This document shows, one piece after another, positions 1 to 10,931 of a DNA stretch of 64,000 nucleotides. The DNA is taken from positions 1,064,802-1,128,801 of the forward strand of contig JAUIRK010000928.1 in assembly GCA_030549495.1 (NCBI GenBank), given 5' to 3'. The position numbers were made by a program, and so were the translations under genes. The notes below the pieces were generated by a model that saw only the letters and a list, made by a program, of their open reading frames with translations, was not told where the DNA came from and searched no databases. The first letter of the stretch is position 1, and each line of letters starts with the position of its first letter. This stretch comes from Nectonema munidae. Its lineage: Eukaryota; Nematomorpha; Nectonematoida; Nectonematidae.

Positions 1-1212
1 TCGATACTATTGTCATATGTAGTAAAATTCGTATTCAACTACTACTGGCTGTTAAAAAATTATAAAGAAGCCCTCACGCCAAAAATTTGGTAATTGTCCA
101 GTTTACGTATCTGTCAATCCATTTTTTTTGAATGTTTTGATTCGCTTTTCAAATTTCAATCAAATTTATTATAATTTGCAATTTTCAAACTTCTAGTGCC
201 TTTTAACTTCTAACAGATATAATATAAGATTGATCGATGAATTTTTGCCAAAATTTTTTTAACGAAAGTTAACTACTTATTATTTGCGCTTTCTAATTAT
301 AGTAATGGCGCTTCTAGTTACATTAACTATATTTTTTTATTTTGAACTAATTATGGTAGCGCTATTAGTTTAATTATAACTCAATGAATGGTACAATTCA
401 TTTTATTAGTATGCAGCTAAAATTCAGGTACAATAAAACTAGGATATTTAAATGATTACGATACTGTTTATGACAAATTTTTGTAATTCTCGAGAATAAA
501 AAAATTTCGAGTGTTGCTTATTGCATATTTTTTACTGAACGTTATAGAGCAAAATTTACTTTTATATTATATTCTAATTTTTTCCACATTCACTATTTTC
601 ATTCTTTAATATGATCAACTTGAAATTAATTCAAAGAGTATAAGTAAATACAAAATTGAAAAATTGTTTCAAAAACAAAATAAGAGATAATTTTATTGTT
701 AGATTTTTTTTATCAATTTTCATGTAGTAATAAAATCAATAAAATGAAATGCGTAAAATATAGCCCTTAAAAGGGCTTTGGTTTGAATATGAGCAAAGAA
801 TCAAATTCTTTCAAATGATTTCAGATTGCCATCTCTTTAACTTTAAGCAAAATCTACTTCTAAGTATTCCTAGAAATAAATAAAAATATTTATATATTTT
901 TGAAATATCAGACATAAGGTTCAATATTATCAATGAATTTTGGAAAGTATGAAATTTAAAGAATAAACTTATCAAATTTTTTCCTAATCACCCTGCTGCT
1001 TCAAGATTCCTTATGGAAACTGAATTTTTCAATTAAGAAATGTATAGGCTAGATATACAATGATAATATAACAGCCTAATTCATCAGGATTTTTTTAGAG
1101 TTTAAATAGAAATAACACATGACTAATTATTATAAATGACAAAACAAACAAAAATTACTTGGTCAATTATTGCAATAACGGATATTTGATTTAGGAATAT
1201 ACTTTATTTTTA
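1..1212. other. Intergenic DNA upstream of RPL13
   Basis: Very AT-rich sequence with no open frame, repeat array or transposon end that I can recognise. It should contain the upstream promoter of RPL13, but no TATA box or named factor site can be defended by eye. Confidence 0.5.
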
Positions 1213-1220
1213 CTCTTTCT
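1213..1220 (+). promoter_or_regulatory. TCT-type polypyrimidine initiator / 5' TOP of RPL13
   Basis: The octamer CTCTTTCT matches the YYC(+1)TTTYY initiator used by arthropod ribosomal protein genes, with the +1 C at 1215. A transcript starting there would begin with a pyrimidine tract, as 5' TOP mRNAs do, and would have a 5' UTR of 75 nt before the ATG at 1290. The match and its position are seen. Its use as the start site is inferred, and other pyrimidine tracts lie nearby. Confidence 0.5.
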
Positions 1221-1289
1221 TGGATTTCTATTCTCTAAATAGAAAATAGAATTGCTATATTTCCTATTTTAGACTAATAGTCTGTTATA

Positions 1290-4200
1290 ATGGGTCATCT
1301 TAGAAATAAAGTACTTCCAAATGCTCATTTTCACAAAGATTGGCAACGGTATATCAAAACATGGTATGATCAGCCCATGCGTAAAAAGAGAAGACACAAG
1401 TACGCTACTTTTTATCTTTTTTATCTTCAAGTCTCTATATGATTTTACATGCATAGCAAACGTGTTCAAAAGGCAAAAGCAATTGCTCCCATGCCTTTAA
1501 AGAAGCTTAGGCCTATTGTGAGATGTCAAACTAAGAAGTATAATAACAAAGTACGATTGGGAAGAGGCTTTTCTCTACAAGAACTTAAGGTATGTTCCTT
1601 TTCTTTTAAAGAAGTTTAGTCTCTTGAATATATCCTCAATTTATAATTGGCAAAAATTTAAATCACTATATTTAGTCTTCGATTTAAAGTTATTCACACT
1701 TCAAAAATCTCCAATAATTTTTCCAATCAGTATGTTTGTAATCATTCAAGATATTCTTAGTACTATATTTCAGCTTTACCAAATTTTTTCAGAAGTATAT
1801 TTTTAATTGAGAGTTTTCAAAAATGGCATACGTTCAATTTTTCAGTTATCTAATTTATATAAATCAAAGTTGATTGATATATTTAGTAATAATTATTTTT
1901 CTGCTGCTTTTCTTAAAGTCTATGTATAAGTTATATTTTGATCCATTTCTTCAATACTTTTTTTATATTTTGTGTATCTGAGAAGCTATTATTTGAAACA
2001 AAGGAAGATTCTTTGTCAGACCTTTATTTTTTCATCTATGAGATAAACACTTAATATTTTATGTATTACAAGTAACAAAAATGTAAACCCTTGTGGGCCA
2101 TCGAGATAAAAGGTTGAATTATTCAAAAAAACTTATTAATGCTCAACATTTTCTAATGTCTGAAAATCGCTTCCTCAAGTGTAAAAAAGTTTAAAAAAGG
2201 ATAATGGTGTTCTATGCGACGTTGTGGATTTTCTGTTATTAAATCATCATATTCTTATGATATGCATTAAGCGAGAACGGTATTTAGTTTGCCACATAAA
2301 AATATCCGTTTTCTTCAATCGGATTTCCCTACAGTCGAAACTCTGTATTTGTTTAAGTAATAGAAGAACTAACGAATGAGATATCAAAAGATTTAAAAAC
2401 AAACTGATCCGATAGAAGTATCCACAGAAAGCCTTATTGTTAAATCTACGAAATGTGAATGAGACAAAATATTCTAACATTTATAATGTTACTAAAATCA
2501 CATTTTAAATGTTTTGAGGGTTATATATGTTATGTACAACTATGTTTTTAGAGTATTTGATTTCTATTTCAATTTATAAAGTAATTTTTATATTTCTTTC
2601 TTTGCTTAATTTTCTTTTCACTCATAAGTTTACCTGCATTACAAATAACCTTTGTTTGGAATTATAGAATATTTTTTTAAGTGTACGCGAACTTCATTCA
2701 AATAAGAATTTGCAATTGCTTTATCCTTTAGTTTTAGTTTTAGAAATATTATTTTGATTTCAGCAATCATTTACTTTTAGTGAAGAGAAGCTAACAATCA
2801 GATTTTTACACAGTATATCCATCTTTTCTTCAACAAGTCACATTTTTGATTGACAGATGCAACCGGTGTATTTATATACTCCATTAAAAACAAGATGAGA
2901 TCAAAAAAGTTGGCCCACCTGTGTTTAAGCTACAGGACCAGGTGAAACCATTATCCCTCACAAATGTCATCATCATGTCACTTATGGACAATGATCAAAA
3001 TTAATACTCGCAAAATCATTCTTTTTTGATATAGAAAACAGACAATTCAAATATAGAGCATTAACAACAAATTAACTACAATTTAAAGTCTTTAACATTT
3101 CCAAAATGCGAACAGTTTAAAACTTGATATATATTAATGAGATAATTTTTATATTATGAAAAAAAAAGAAAAAGCATAACAGTTAATTTTTAGTCCTCTA
3201 GACTAGAAAACCTGGAAAAACAAAATTTATGAAAGCGTATTAATCTATTAGTTTTACGTCACCTATAATTTTCAAAGCCATTTTACACAAGGAAGTTAAT
3301 ATGTAAGTCATATTGAAAGTTAAATGTAACTTTTTTCTCTTTTAATAAAAATCTATTTTTAAAAAAAACGGTGAAACGTTGGCTATGTGCTTAAATGGAT
3401 CAATTTTAACGCCATCTTTCAAAAATTAAAATAGTGAACAAAAAAATTTATTAGTCTATAGTTTATTTGTGGATCATCAGTGGTTATTACTGTTTTAAAG
3501 TACTGTTGAAGACATTTTGGTTTGGTATACCTATATTTACAAAGACTGGAAAGAAATAGAGGAATTATTTAAATATAGTTTGTGGGTGCACCAAATAAAA
3601 TATCAATTATCAGATATTTACACTACTTTCAACAAGATTTTAACGATTTATATAGCTAGATAATAATAATTTAATGTTGCCAAAGTTCAACCGTTTATTA
3701 CTCTTTAAGTTGGGTATTTTACATCAAAATTTACTTCAATATTTTTGTGTCAAAGAAGAAATTTAAAATTTTGCAGTAAGGGTCTCTCTTGATACCAGTT
3801 ACTCAAAAAAGCTGTTCTTTTTTTACAATTGGTTCTCTTTTACGAAACTTATCCTTATAAATAGTAGAGCTTGTGAAACAATAGGAGTGAAAGAACAGGT
3901 GGGTGCCTGTTTTTTATATGCCCCTAGATCAGTGTTTCCCAACCTTTCTATCCTACGGACCCCCTACGCTGAAATAATTATTTTGCCGACCCTTCTGGGA
4001 TAAAATTTAATATTGAAATTTTAAGGGTAAATATACAATTATATTAGTAAATAGAGCTCTTTAAAAACATTTAATTTTAATGAGATTTTTGAGGTTGCTT
4101 TGTTGGAACAATGTAATAGATGTTTGGTTGAATGGTAGATAGTTTTAGGCGAAGATCCGATTCTACATGCATTCGATTTCTGTATTTAGATTTCATATAA

Positions 4201-6056
4201 AGAAGCTAAGGTAAAGCGTGTTCGCACAAATAAGTTGTAGAGAATGGCATAAAGTGTTTGATTGCTCTGGATGCCAATTTAGGGTACTCATTTATCGTGT
4301 GTAACCAGAAGTTCAACAAATTGGACTGAGTGAAGCACAACTGAAGTGATGTATCACATGATAGCTCGACTAGACTATTTCTTCCACTGAGCTTAGGCCT
4401 TCTATCTCAGCTGCATTTTTTTAATTAGATTTTTTATCCATTAAAAACTACTTAGCTCCATAGAACTTTAAAATATATGAATGTATGCACTTATAGTACT
4501 AACCCTAGTAAAATCATTTTAAATTTTACGGACCCCAAGTTGGGAGCCACTGCCCTAGATTTTGCTCTCTTGTTGAAAGCAAAATAAATCTCGCCTCAAA
4601 GTGAAGACAATATTCGTGTATGAAATTTTCCTAACATTCTCGCACCAGTAACTATGAATAAGTTTGTACCAAACAGCATTTATGAAAGCCACCGTATGGA
4701 ATTGATATAGACTTCCACTTAAACATAAAATTTGCTTGAGGCAGCTTCTTTGAGTGATTTTTATGTTATATTTTCTGTTTTGTTTACCACTGAATTTCTC
4801 ATTATCTCATTAAATGCAAAATCTATACGTTATAATAGGTGGATGACTTTATAGCGAATTTTTTTTTAAATGTGAAAGGTATGCTCAAGGATAATTGCTA
4901 TTCTAAGCAAACGCAAGTTTTATATTTGTTAAAATTTTTGAAGGAAGATGTCTATGTAAGTGTGTTATCATAAAGACGTACTTATAAAAATTTTGGATAA
5001 AGTAAAAATTAAAAAATTCTTAAAAAAAACTTTGCGGTAAATAGAAAAAAGAAAAATATTTGAAAATTGCAGATGTGGATGCTGAGACTTAAATGATCCT
5101 CGGATAAGAATGCATAGAAGACGTACTTATAAAAATTGAAAAATTCTAAAAAAAAAACTTTCCGGTAAATAGAAAAAAGAAAAATATTTGAAAATTGCAG
5201 ATGTTGATGTTATAGTGGATCTTGAAACTTAGATGATTCGCGCATAAGGATGTTAAGAGGATGTACAAATTTTTGCTGATAATATCTGATTAGATGCCGA
5301 TATCCGATACATCTCAATCAAGGATAAGGGTGTAATTTATGTAGCAATAGAGCACATTATTGTGTGTATCCTATCCAAATAGCTGAAAGAAGAGTACAAA
5401 ACAAAAGTAATTCCACTGACTTCTATGTAATCAGAGTTTACTGTTTAAGTGACCATCCTTATGTTAATTAGAATGTGTTGCGAATTGAATTCTGGCATAA
5501 AATGAAGAACTTCATATACGATTTGACATTTTTAGAGTGCTGGACTTTCTAAGAGTTATGCCCAACGTGTTGGCATTATGGTTGATCACAGACGCCGTAA
5601 TAAATCAATTGAGGGATTGCGCACAAATTCTCAACGATTGGAAGAATACAAAAACAGGCTGGTTATTTATCCAAAAGTCAAAAAGACTAAAAAGAAACTA
5701 GATTCTAAGAAAAAGGAAGAAAAAATGGACGTAGATGTTAAGGTTTTGATTTAACTTTTTTTTAAATATAATTCGTAATTTTTCTTATCCCAAAAGGCTA
5801 CACCAAAAATAGTAAAAACTCAGAAGTTTGGAGTAATAATGCCGATTAAAAAACGCAAGTTCAAGGTCGTTGCTCGTGTTATCACTAAAGTAAGATTGCT
5901 TCGTTTACTCAATTTCTTTTGTATAATTGCATGTTTTAACTTCAGGAGGAAAAGGAATTTAAAGCCTTCAAAGCGTTAAAATCAGCTCGTTCAGCTAAAA
6001 GAAATTTAGGCAAAAAGTTAAAGAGAGCCAAAGAAGCTCAAGACGCAGCAAAATAA
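1290..6056 (+). CDS. RPL13: 60S ribosomal protein L13 (five coding exons)
   Basis: Structural protein of the cytoplasmic large ribosomal subunit (eL13). Coding exons are 1290-1399, 1457-1589, 5536-5742, 5797-5889 and 5946-6056, all with GT..AG introns; intron 1 is phase 2, the others phase 0. They give 217 residues, close to the usual 205-220. The N-terminus has the family signature HFHKDWQR, followed by [24 protein letters not shown] and a lysine-rich C-terminus ending [11 protein letters not shown]. The HRRRNKS form is arthropod-like (vertebrates have PRRRNKS). The first ATG of the frame fits the family start. Introns 1, 3 and 4 are only 54-57 bp while intron 2 is 3946 bp and carries transposon debris. 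I see no frameshift or stop, so it looks functional. Confidence 0.96.
3930..4552 (-). mobile_element. Non-autonomous hAT relic with 8-bp target duplication
   Basis: The left end reads CAGTGTTTCCCAACC and the right end, reverse-complemented, CAGTGGCTCCCAACT, giving imperfect hAT terminal inverted repeats of about 15 bp. The 8-bp repeat CCCTAGAT flanks it exactly (3922-3929 and 4553-4560), the hAT duplication length. At 623 bp it is far shorter than an autonomous element (about 2.5-4 kb). Inside is only the 3' end of a transposase gene on the minus strand. It sits in RPL13 intron 2, in antisense orientation to the host gene. Confidence 0.88.
4080..4401 (-). pseudogene. hAT transposase C-terminal fragment (ZBED5/FAM200-like)
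   Basis: Minus-strand translation gives [23 protein letters not shown] and then PFSTTYLCE, the hallmark of the hAT C-terminal dimerisation domain of the ZBED5/FAM200 type. This is followed by [20 protein letters not shown], the family's usual tail. A stop and a short loss separate the CEHALP and KSKYRNR pieces, and two more stops lie upstream of NSLVELS. The N-terminal zinc finger and catalytic core are absent. It is a dead remnant inside the intronic element. Confidence 0.85.
4973..5262 (+). repeat. Tandem duplication of about 145 bp in RPL13 intron 2
   Basis: Two adjacent units start with AAGACGTACTTATAAAAATT (near 4973 and 5118). They share the runs GGTAAATAGAAAAAAGAAAA and TTGAAAATTGCAGATGT before diverging. 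A partial third start follows near 5257. Divergence of the distal halves suggests an old duplication. Confidence 0.75.
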
Positions 6057-6082
6057 ATTAAATATATGCTACTTTATCATAT

Positions 6083-6088
6083 AATAAA
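6083..6088 (+). terminator. Poly(A) signal of RPL13
   Basis: Canonical AATAAA 27 nt after the stop codon, followed by T-rich sequence. This suggests a short 3' UTR, usual for ribosomal protein genes. An earlier AATAAA overlaps the stop codon itself (6052-6057), so two signals are possible. Confidence 0.6.
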
Positions 6089-6458
6089 GAATACATTCTT
6101 ACTCTTGTAAACTGTAAAGTAGGAAATTTATGCAAGGAATTTAATTTCCTGAAATAAATCTAACCTTATGCTTATATTTATAGTTAAAAATACATTCAAA
6201 AAAATAAATCAGATAGATGCTCAAAATTCAGTACACCAATTATCTTTGTTCTCAACAACATTGAGTATATCTGTGTTTGTATGTCCAATCATATGCTGAG
6301 TTGAAAGTTTTAAATCAATTTTAACGTTATCAACATGTTTATAAAAATTTTAGTGCAAAGAAAAATTCAGGAATTTATTTTGAACCATAATTCGCAAAAT
6401 TAAAGTAATACAAAGTTTGCAGTATAATATCCAACTCTTGGAAAATTATGTGCTAAAC

Positions 6459-6935
6459 GGCTGGTTCCCTAAGTGGGCGATAGCGCTCCCAAGCGAATGT
6501 TTTGGAATTCTCAGGGGCGCTAGGAATACTAATATGACAAGTATTAGTTATTAAAACAAAAAATATTTTGTAAAATATGTAGCTATTAATTTTGGATATC
6601 AAAGATTCCCTTCCTTATTCGTAAGTGATTAAAATAGTTCTAATTTTTCCCACATATTGTATAGTGGATTTTGTGTTATAATTAAATTTTAAATGACAAA
6701 AAAAGCGTACAAATAATGTGAGTGGTGATATCAGAATTAATTTGAGTAATATCAAAGTGAACATTTAAATTTGGAAAAACATAAAACTTAGAATTTACAT
6801 GGGAGTCTTTGTGAAGGAAAATATATTTTATATGTAAGGTACATCCTTTGAGGTAATGTCGTCTAGGGAGGGGGCCTTTCTTTAAAAATATCTTCTATGG
6901 GAGGGGACGATTAGTAGGAAAATTAGGGGAGGAAC
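6459..6935. mobile_element. Short non-autonomous hAT-like element with 8-bp target duplication
   Basis: The 8-mer TGCTAAAC flanks the segment on both sides (6451-6458 and 6936-6943). The left end reads GGCTGGTTCCCTAAGTGGGC and the right end, reverse-complemented, GTTCCTCCCCTAAT. Both resemble degenerate hAT termini of the CAGTGGTTCCC type. Inside the left end GGGCGATAGCGCTCC and AGGGGCGCTAG are typical subterminal GC-rich repeats. No transposase frame is visible. The exact boundary may shift by two bases, because TG could belong to the terminus or to the duplication. Confidence 0.65.
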
Positions 6936-7173
6936 TGCTAAACAAATGATCTAATATTACTTTTTCTCTTGTATACCTTTCCTTTTTAGAGGTTCGGATT
7001 ACATATAGTTTCTGTGATATACAATATAATAAATAGTTTCTTTTCCAATGTCTTTTGTTCATTTTTCCCATTACCCATTTACGACCAATGTTCCCAAGGG
7101 AACGTAAGCGAATTCCTACTTTAAATGGAATTAAATAGGAATTACTAAAATCGTCTGCTTTGCTTGATCTTAA

Positions 7174-7239
7174 CCCGTTAACGACCAGAATAATCAGACG
7201 ATATCTAATGTAAAGCAGAAGATTTGTATATTAAATGGG
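7174..7239. mobile_element. TTAA-flanked miniature element (piggyBac-type MITE)
   Basis: The segment begins CCCGTTAACGACC and ends AAATGGG, with TTAA directly on both sides (7170-7173 and 7240-7243), as for piggyBac insertions. About 50 bp of its interior match the MITE at 19808-19908 in reverse orientation with few changes. A similar terminus, CCCATTTACGACC, at about 7073-7085 suggests the real unit may be larger (about 7073-7239) or that two ends are nested. Confidence 0.5.
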
Positions 7240-7243
7240 TTAA

Positions 7244-8003
7244 GTAATCTCTTTACACTTAAATAATTCTATAAACTCGTCCAAATAAATAATATCTTAA
7301 GATTTTTATTCTACTGAGAAATGGATACCCATATATTGAGCAAAAGAAAACTTAATATATTTTGTTTGGAATGGAAGATACGGCTAGTATCAAAAAGTTG
7401 TGTTTGTTATAAAAAAAATTACAATTAAAAAGAAGACTAACTTTTATTTTTTTTAAACTTTTGTTCTCATAAGGTGAAAGTGAGCCACCATTAAAAGAGT
7501 CACTAGTAGCTAATCTCCAGAGTGTGACTTACCGAGGTTTGCCTGTAGTAGCAACTTTTAGTAATTTATATAAATATGGTTTTCTAGTAAATATAAAAAA
7601 AAATTTAAGATTTTAGTTTTAAAAAAATTGGTAAAACCTTTTTTCATCTGTGGTAACGTTTTTGAACATAGAACCAAATTCAGAACCAACATGGTACAAT
7701 AGACCTCAGCAAAAATTATAATGAAGTTTGAATTTAGAAATTAAAATTTTATACCTATATCAAAATAAAATAACCATGCAAACGGTAGTTATATATTTAA
7801 TCCCAATTTTGTTTCCGCTCTTAACTTTCAGCCAAAAATATCTTTTTAAAAGTATGAATCAAATTTACGTTTGAGAAAGTCTTAAATGTTATACATATGA
7901 ATATATTATATATATACTAGCCGGTCCCTATCCTCTAGCTGTTCAAAAATTGTTCTTTGAAACATGGATCAAGTACTGTCGATAGAATATATCAATACCA
8001 GAA
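7244..8003. other. Intergenic AT-rich DNA
   Basis: No gene, tandem repeat or transposon terminus recognised between the TTAA element and the hAT transposase relic. Confidence 0.4.
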
Positions 8004-8574
8004 CTAGAAGCACTGACCGTAGGCGAGTTTCTGGTTGATCATTTTGATGCCTTCTTTGTCAGTGGCCTTTTCAATGTATCTTGCTAGAGTGCTTACGTTT
8101 GGGATAACAGTGGAGATAGGGCATGATTCTGCACTCATTTCAACAGCAAGCTGAAGGATGGTGACAACTTGTTCTATAAAATGCCACTCAGAGGAAGGAA
8201 AATTTGGTAGCTCATCATGGTCAAAAAAGTAGAGCTGTTCAGCTTTTGGAGCCGCTTCAGCATATGGTATGCACTGTTCCAACGAGGCAGAACACAGGAA
8301 CTAGTAATAGTAGTGCCTTTCCCGTCTGCGACTTGATGTCCTTGACTTTAGTGCAGGCTTTGGGAGAATGTTTGAAATGTGTAGCCAATCCATGCCTTAT
8401 CTTCCACAGATTTTTGACAGAATGGCATCGCTTTTGATGATCACTGTGCAAAGGTGTCGTGGTGAATGACTTACGCTTCCAAATGCTTCTTATTTTTTTA
8501 TTACAAATACACTGTGCAGAGGAATTATTAATTTTGAAAAGGCTTGAGATGAAGCTCGATATCGCAGACAACAA
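8004..8574 (-). pseudogene. Decayed hAT transposase with BED zinc finger (ZBED1/4-like)
   Basis: Two minus-strand open stretches overlap in different frames. The upstream one (8574-8430) contains NNSSAQCICNKK and LHSDHQK, remnants of a BED-type zinc finger (CxxC..HxxxxH) at the usual N-terminal place. The downstream one (8282-8004) contains SSEWHFIEQVVTILQ, MSAESCPISTVIP and MINQKL, matching the part of ZBED1/ZBED4-type transposases that precedes the RNase H-like core's last third. Most of the core and the C-terminal dimerisation domain are missing, and the frame is broken at least once. I found no terminal repeats or target duplication. Confidence 0.7.
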
Positions 8575-10931
8575 TTTACGGAAAATCAGAATGGAGTGAA
8601 ATAACGTTAGCTTTCAAGATTTCTTATATATAAAGAAAAAGAACGCAACGTATATTTATATCAAAAAGTTTTGCATGCACGTTGTGTGTGATTATTTGTG
8701 TATATGAGACTGATAAATGAGCGAGCACTTATTTGTGTGTCTGTAAGCGACCAATGAAACAGGCATGGGGCAGAAATACCATTTATTGCTGTGTATGTGT
8801 TTGCGTGTAGTATGGCAATCGACGCAAAAAACTAAAGTGATGATGTGAATTTTGTACAGAAGACCAAGTAGTTTGCTATCTAATTTTTGCTATATTAAAT
8901 GTAAACTAGCATTTTCACGCTGATTTCTACAAAATAATTTGTAGATATGCCATAACATCAATGAATTCTGACCAAATCTATCAAAATGTTTTATATGTGA
9001 TGAGCTATTTCTATCTAAAGCTACTAAATTTAAAAACGCAGATTTTGTGTTACTTATTTTCTAGAAAAAAACAAAATGTCAACATATAACAATTAAAAAA
9101 AATTATCAATTATTTTTAGCATTCAAATCAAAACAATTTAAACGCTCTTGACAACATGGTTCCCCACATTTTTGACCCTGTTATTTTATTTTCTTAAAAT
9201 TATCTTTTAATGATCTTTCCAAAAAACTTTACTATTTCATGATTTGCAATCTAGCAGTGCCAATAGAACTAAAATTTTGTGTATACTCTTTGAGACTTTC
9301 CAATAAAACAATGAATATTTTCTTTTCAATAAAAAATCACTTAAATTTTGAGCTATATAAATCCTATTAAATATATCTTGACTTTCTGATAAACTTTTGT
9401 TTAATTTCGATATTAAATAAAATATTTTTTTCCTTTATTTACACCCATTCAGCAAATTAAAGGTGATATTTAAAAATTACAAAACTTTTAACATAATTAT
9501 GTATTTGATTATAAATACTTTTTTAATTATTTTCTTAGCCTACGCATTTTTTCGAAAAAATTTATTAAATAACGAAAAAAACAAAAAATTTATAATTAAG
9601 ATAACTAGGCGCTCTTTTGTTCCAGGTAACGATAACTAAAACGGAGTAATTCTTATTAGTAGCGATTCGATTTTTAATATTTGGCATTGATTGTTTTTTA
9701 AGAGGTTCGAATGATTTTCATGAAAAATAAATGTCACCATCATATTCCTAATTAATAATTTAGTGGGTCATAGAGTATCACTCGTATTCCACAAGTAACA
9801 TTTACTAATATCATGATACGGATTTGAAATGGAACTCTCCTTTCACACAATGAAACTAATTGCTATATCCTGCAAAATTTATAATGGAAAAAAGGGGGAG
9901 GGCTGATCGCCTCCTCTGAATCTGCCCTTGCCGGTTCCAGAAATCGACAATGGGGGACCTAATTTGAAATATTATTTTTCTTAGTTTTTTAAAGTTCAGA
10001 CTTTGTCATCTTCGTATCCGTCAACATTTCTTAACAAAATCCAATTTTGCAAAACCAAAAATTTCAATACCATAGAAATCCTGATGAAGGGTCTGGGAAA
10101 ATTGAAACAAGAATTTTTGAGGCCTACGCCCCCTCCCCATTTGAATCCGCCATTGACTCTAGGGATTCATTTACAATGATTTTGCATACAGAAAAATTTA
10201 TTCTAGAAAAAAATGTTATAAAATCTAATCCAGGTAAATTATCTTTTTTTAGATCCACCCCTTGTCAATGTTCCAAAAAATGGGAGCTAAGGAAATACCA
10301 CGTTGTAAGAGATATCGCATTATAGCAATTATTCCACTACACAAGTTTCAAAGTAGTGAACTAAATTTTATAACTCGATTAAAAAGTTATATTATTCCAA
10401 TTGTTAGAAAAGTTCACATTCGTTTTTAAAGCAATTAAAAGCTGAAACTTTTCAATTCTGTTAGCTTAAGCAATTTAGTAAAAAACCAAAGTATACCTTT
10501 ATTTGAATGTACTAAATTTTCAATTTATTGCAAGTAACGCATGCTAGAGTCAACAAAGCTAAAATAAGTTATCTCTTTATTTTCAAAAATCTAAAAAAAA
10601 CTAGGATTAACCCGATCCCTTCACAAAAAAATTAGTTGTAGAAAATTGGCTGAATCATATCCCTTCAAATTTTGTGACTTTTCCTAAAATCGCTAGCTGC
10701 ATCTTTTGAAACCATTTTCATGGTAGTTGAATGACCCCTTCTTGTCCAAAACTGTCAATCAAAATAAAAAATTAAAATTTTGACATTATCTGTACTTAAC
10801 CTTATAACTTAGGATCTATATTATATAATACCCTGAAAATTTATAATTATATACAGTTTACTTTTTACTATTTATTTTTTTTACTATTTTTTTTTTTATT
10901 TTTACTTTAGTTTACTATTTATATACAGTTT
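8575..10931. other. Intergenic DNA with isolated repeat fragments
   Basis: No gene. Holds a lone copy of satellite B sequence near 9700-9745. GC-richer patches at 9885-9945 (ending CTGAATCTGCCCTTG) and 10110-10160 (ending TTGAATCCGCCATTG) look like the right-hand ends of hAT-type elements without matching left ends. A T-rich stretch at 10860-10920 abuts the LINE insertion. Confidence 0.45.
9698..9745 (+). repeat. Solo diverged satellite B fragment
   Basis: GGTTCGAATGATTTTCATG followed by AAAAATAAATGTCACCATCA closely matches the start of the satellite B unit in the array at 17040-18035 (GGTTTGATTGATTTTCAT...AATATCACCACTGA). It lies about 7.3 kb from the array. Confidence 0.5.

Larger units (their letters stand above)
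1590..5535 (+). other. Long second intron of RPL13
   Basis: Starts GTATGT after the codons for LQELK and ends TTTTTAG before SAGLSK. It is about 70 times longer than the other introns. It holds a hAT relic (3930-4552), a tandem duplication (4973-5262) and a less AT-rich hairpin-forming patch near 2911-2980. Ribosomal protein introns often host snoRNAs, but I could not find a complete box C/D or H/ACA set. The remainder is unremarkable AT-rich DNA. Confidence 0.85.

Noticed and set aside
1624-1806. 60-residue frame after RPL13 exon 2
   Set aside because: Lies in intron 2, starts with a non-standard codon and has intron-like composition.
9698-9720. GGTTCGAAT as a tRNA T-loop
   Set aside because: No acceptor stem, D arm or anticodon arm can be formed around it; it belongs to satellite B sequence.
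9885-10165. A complete non-autonomous hAT element
   Set aside because: Two right-hand-like ends occur in the same orientation but no left end or 8-bp duplication could be found.
10047-10325. 92-residue plus-strand frame
   Set aside because: Overlaps what looks like transposon-end sequence, has no domain and no conserved neighbour.
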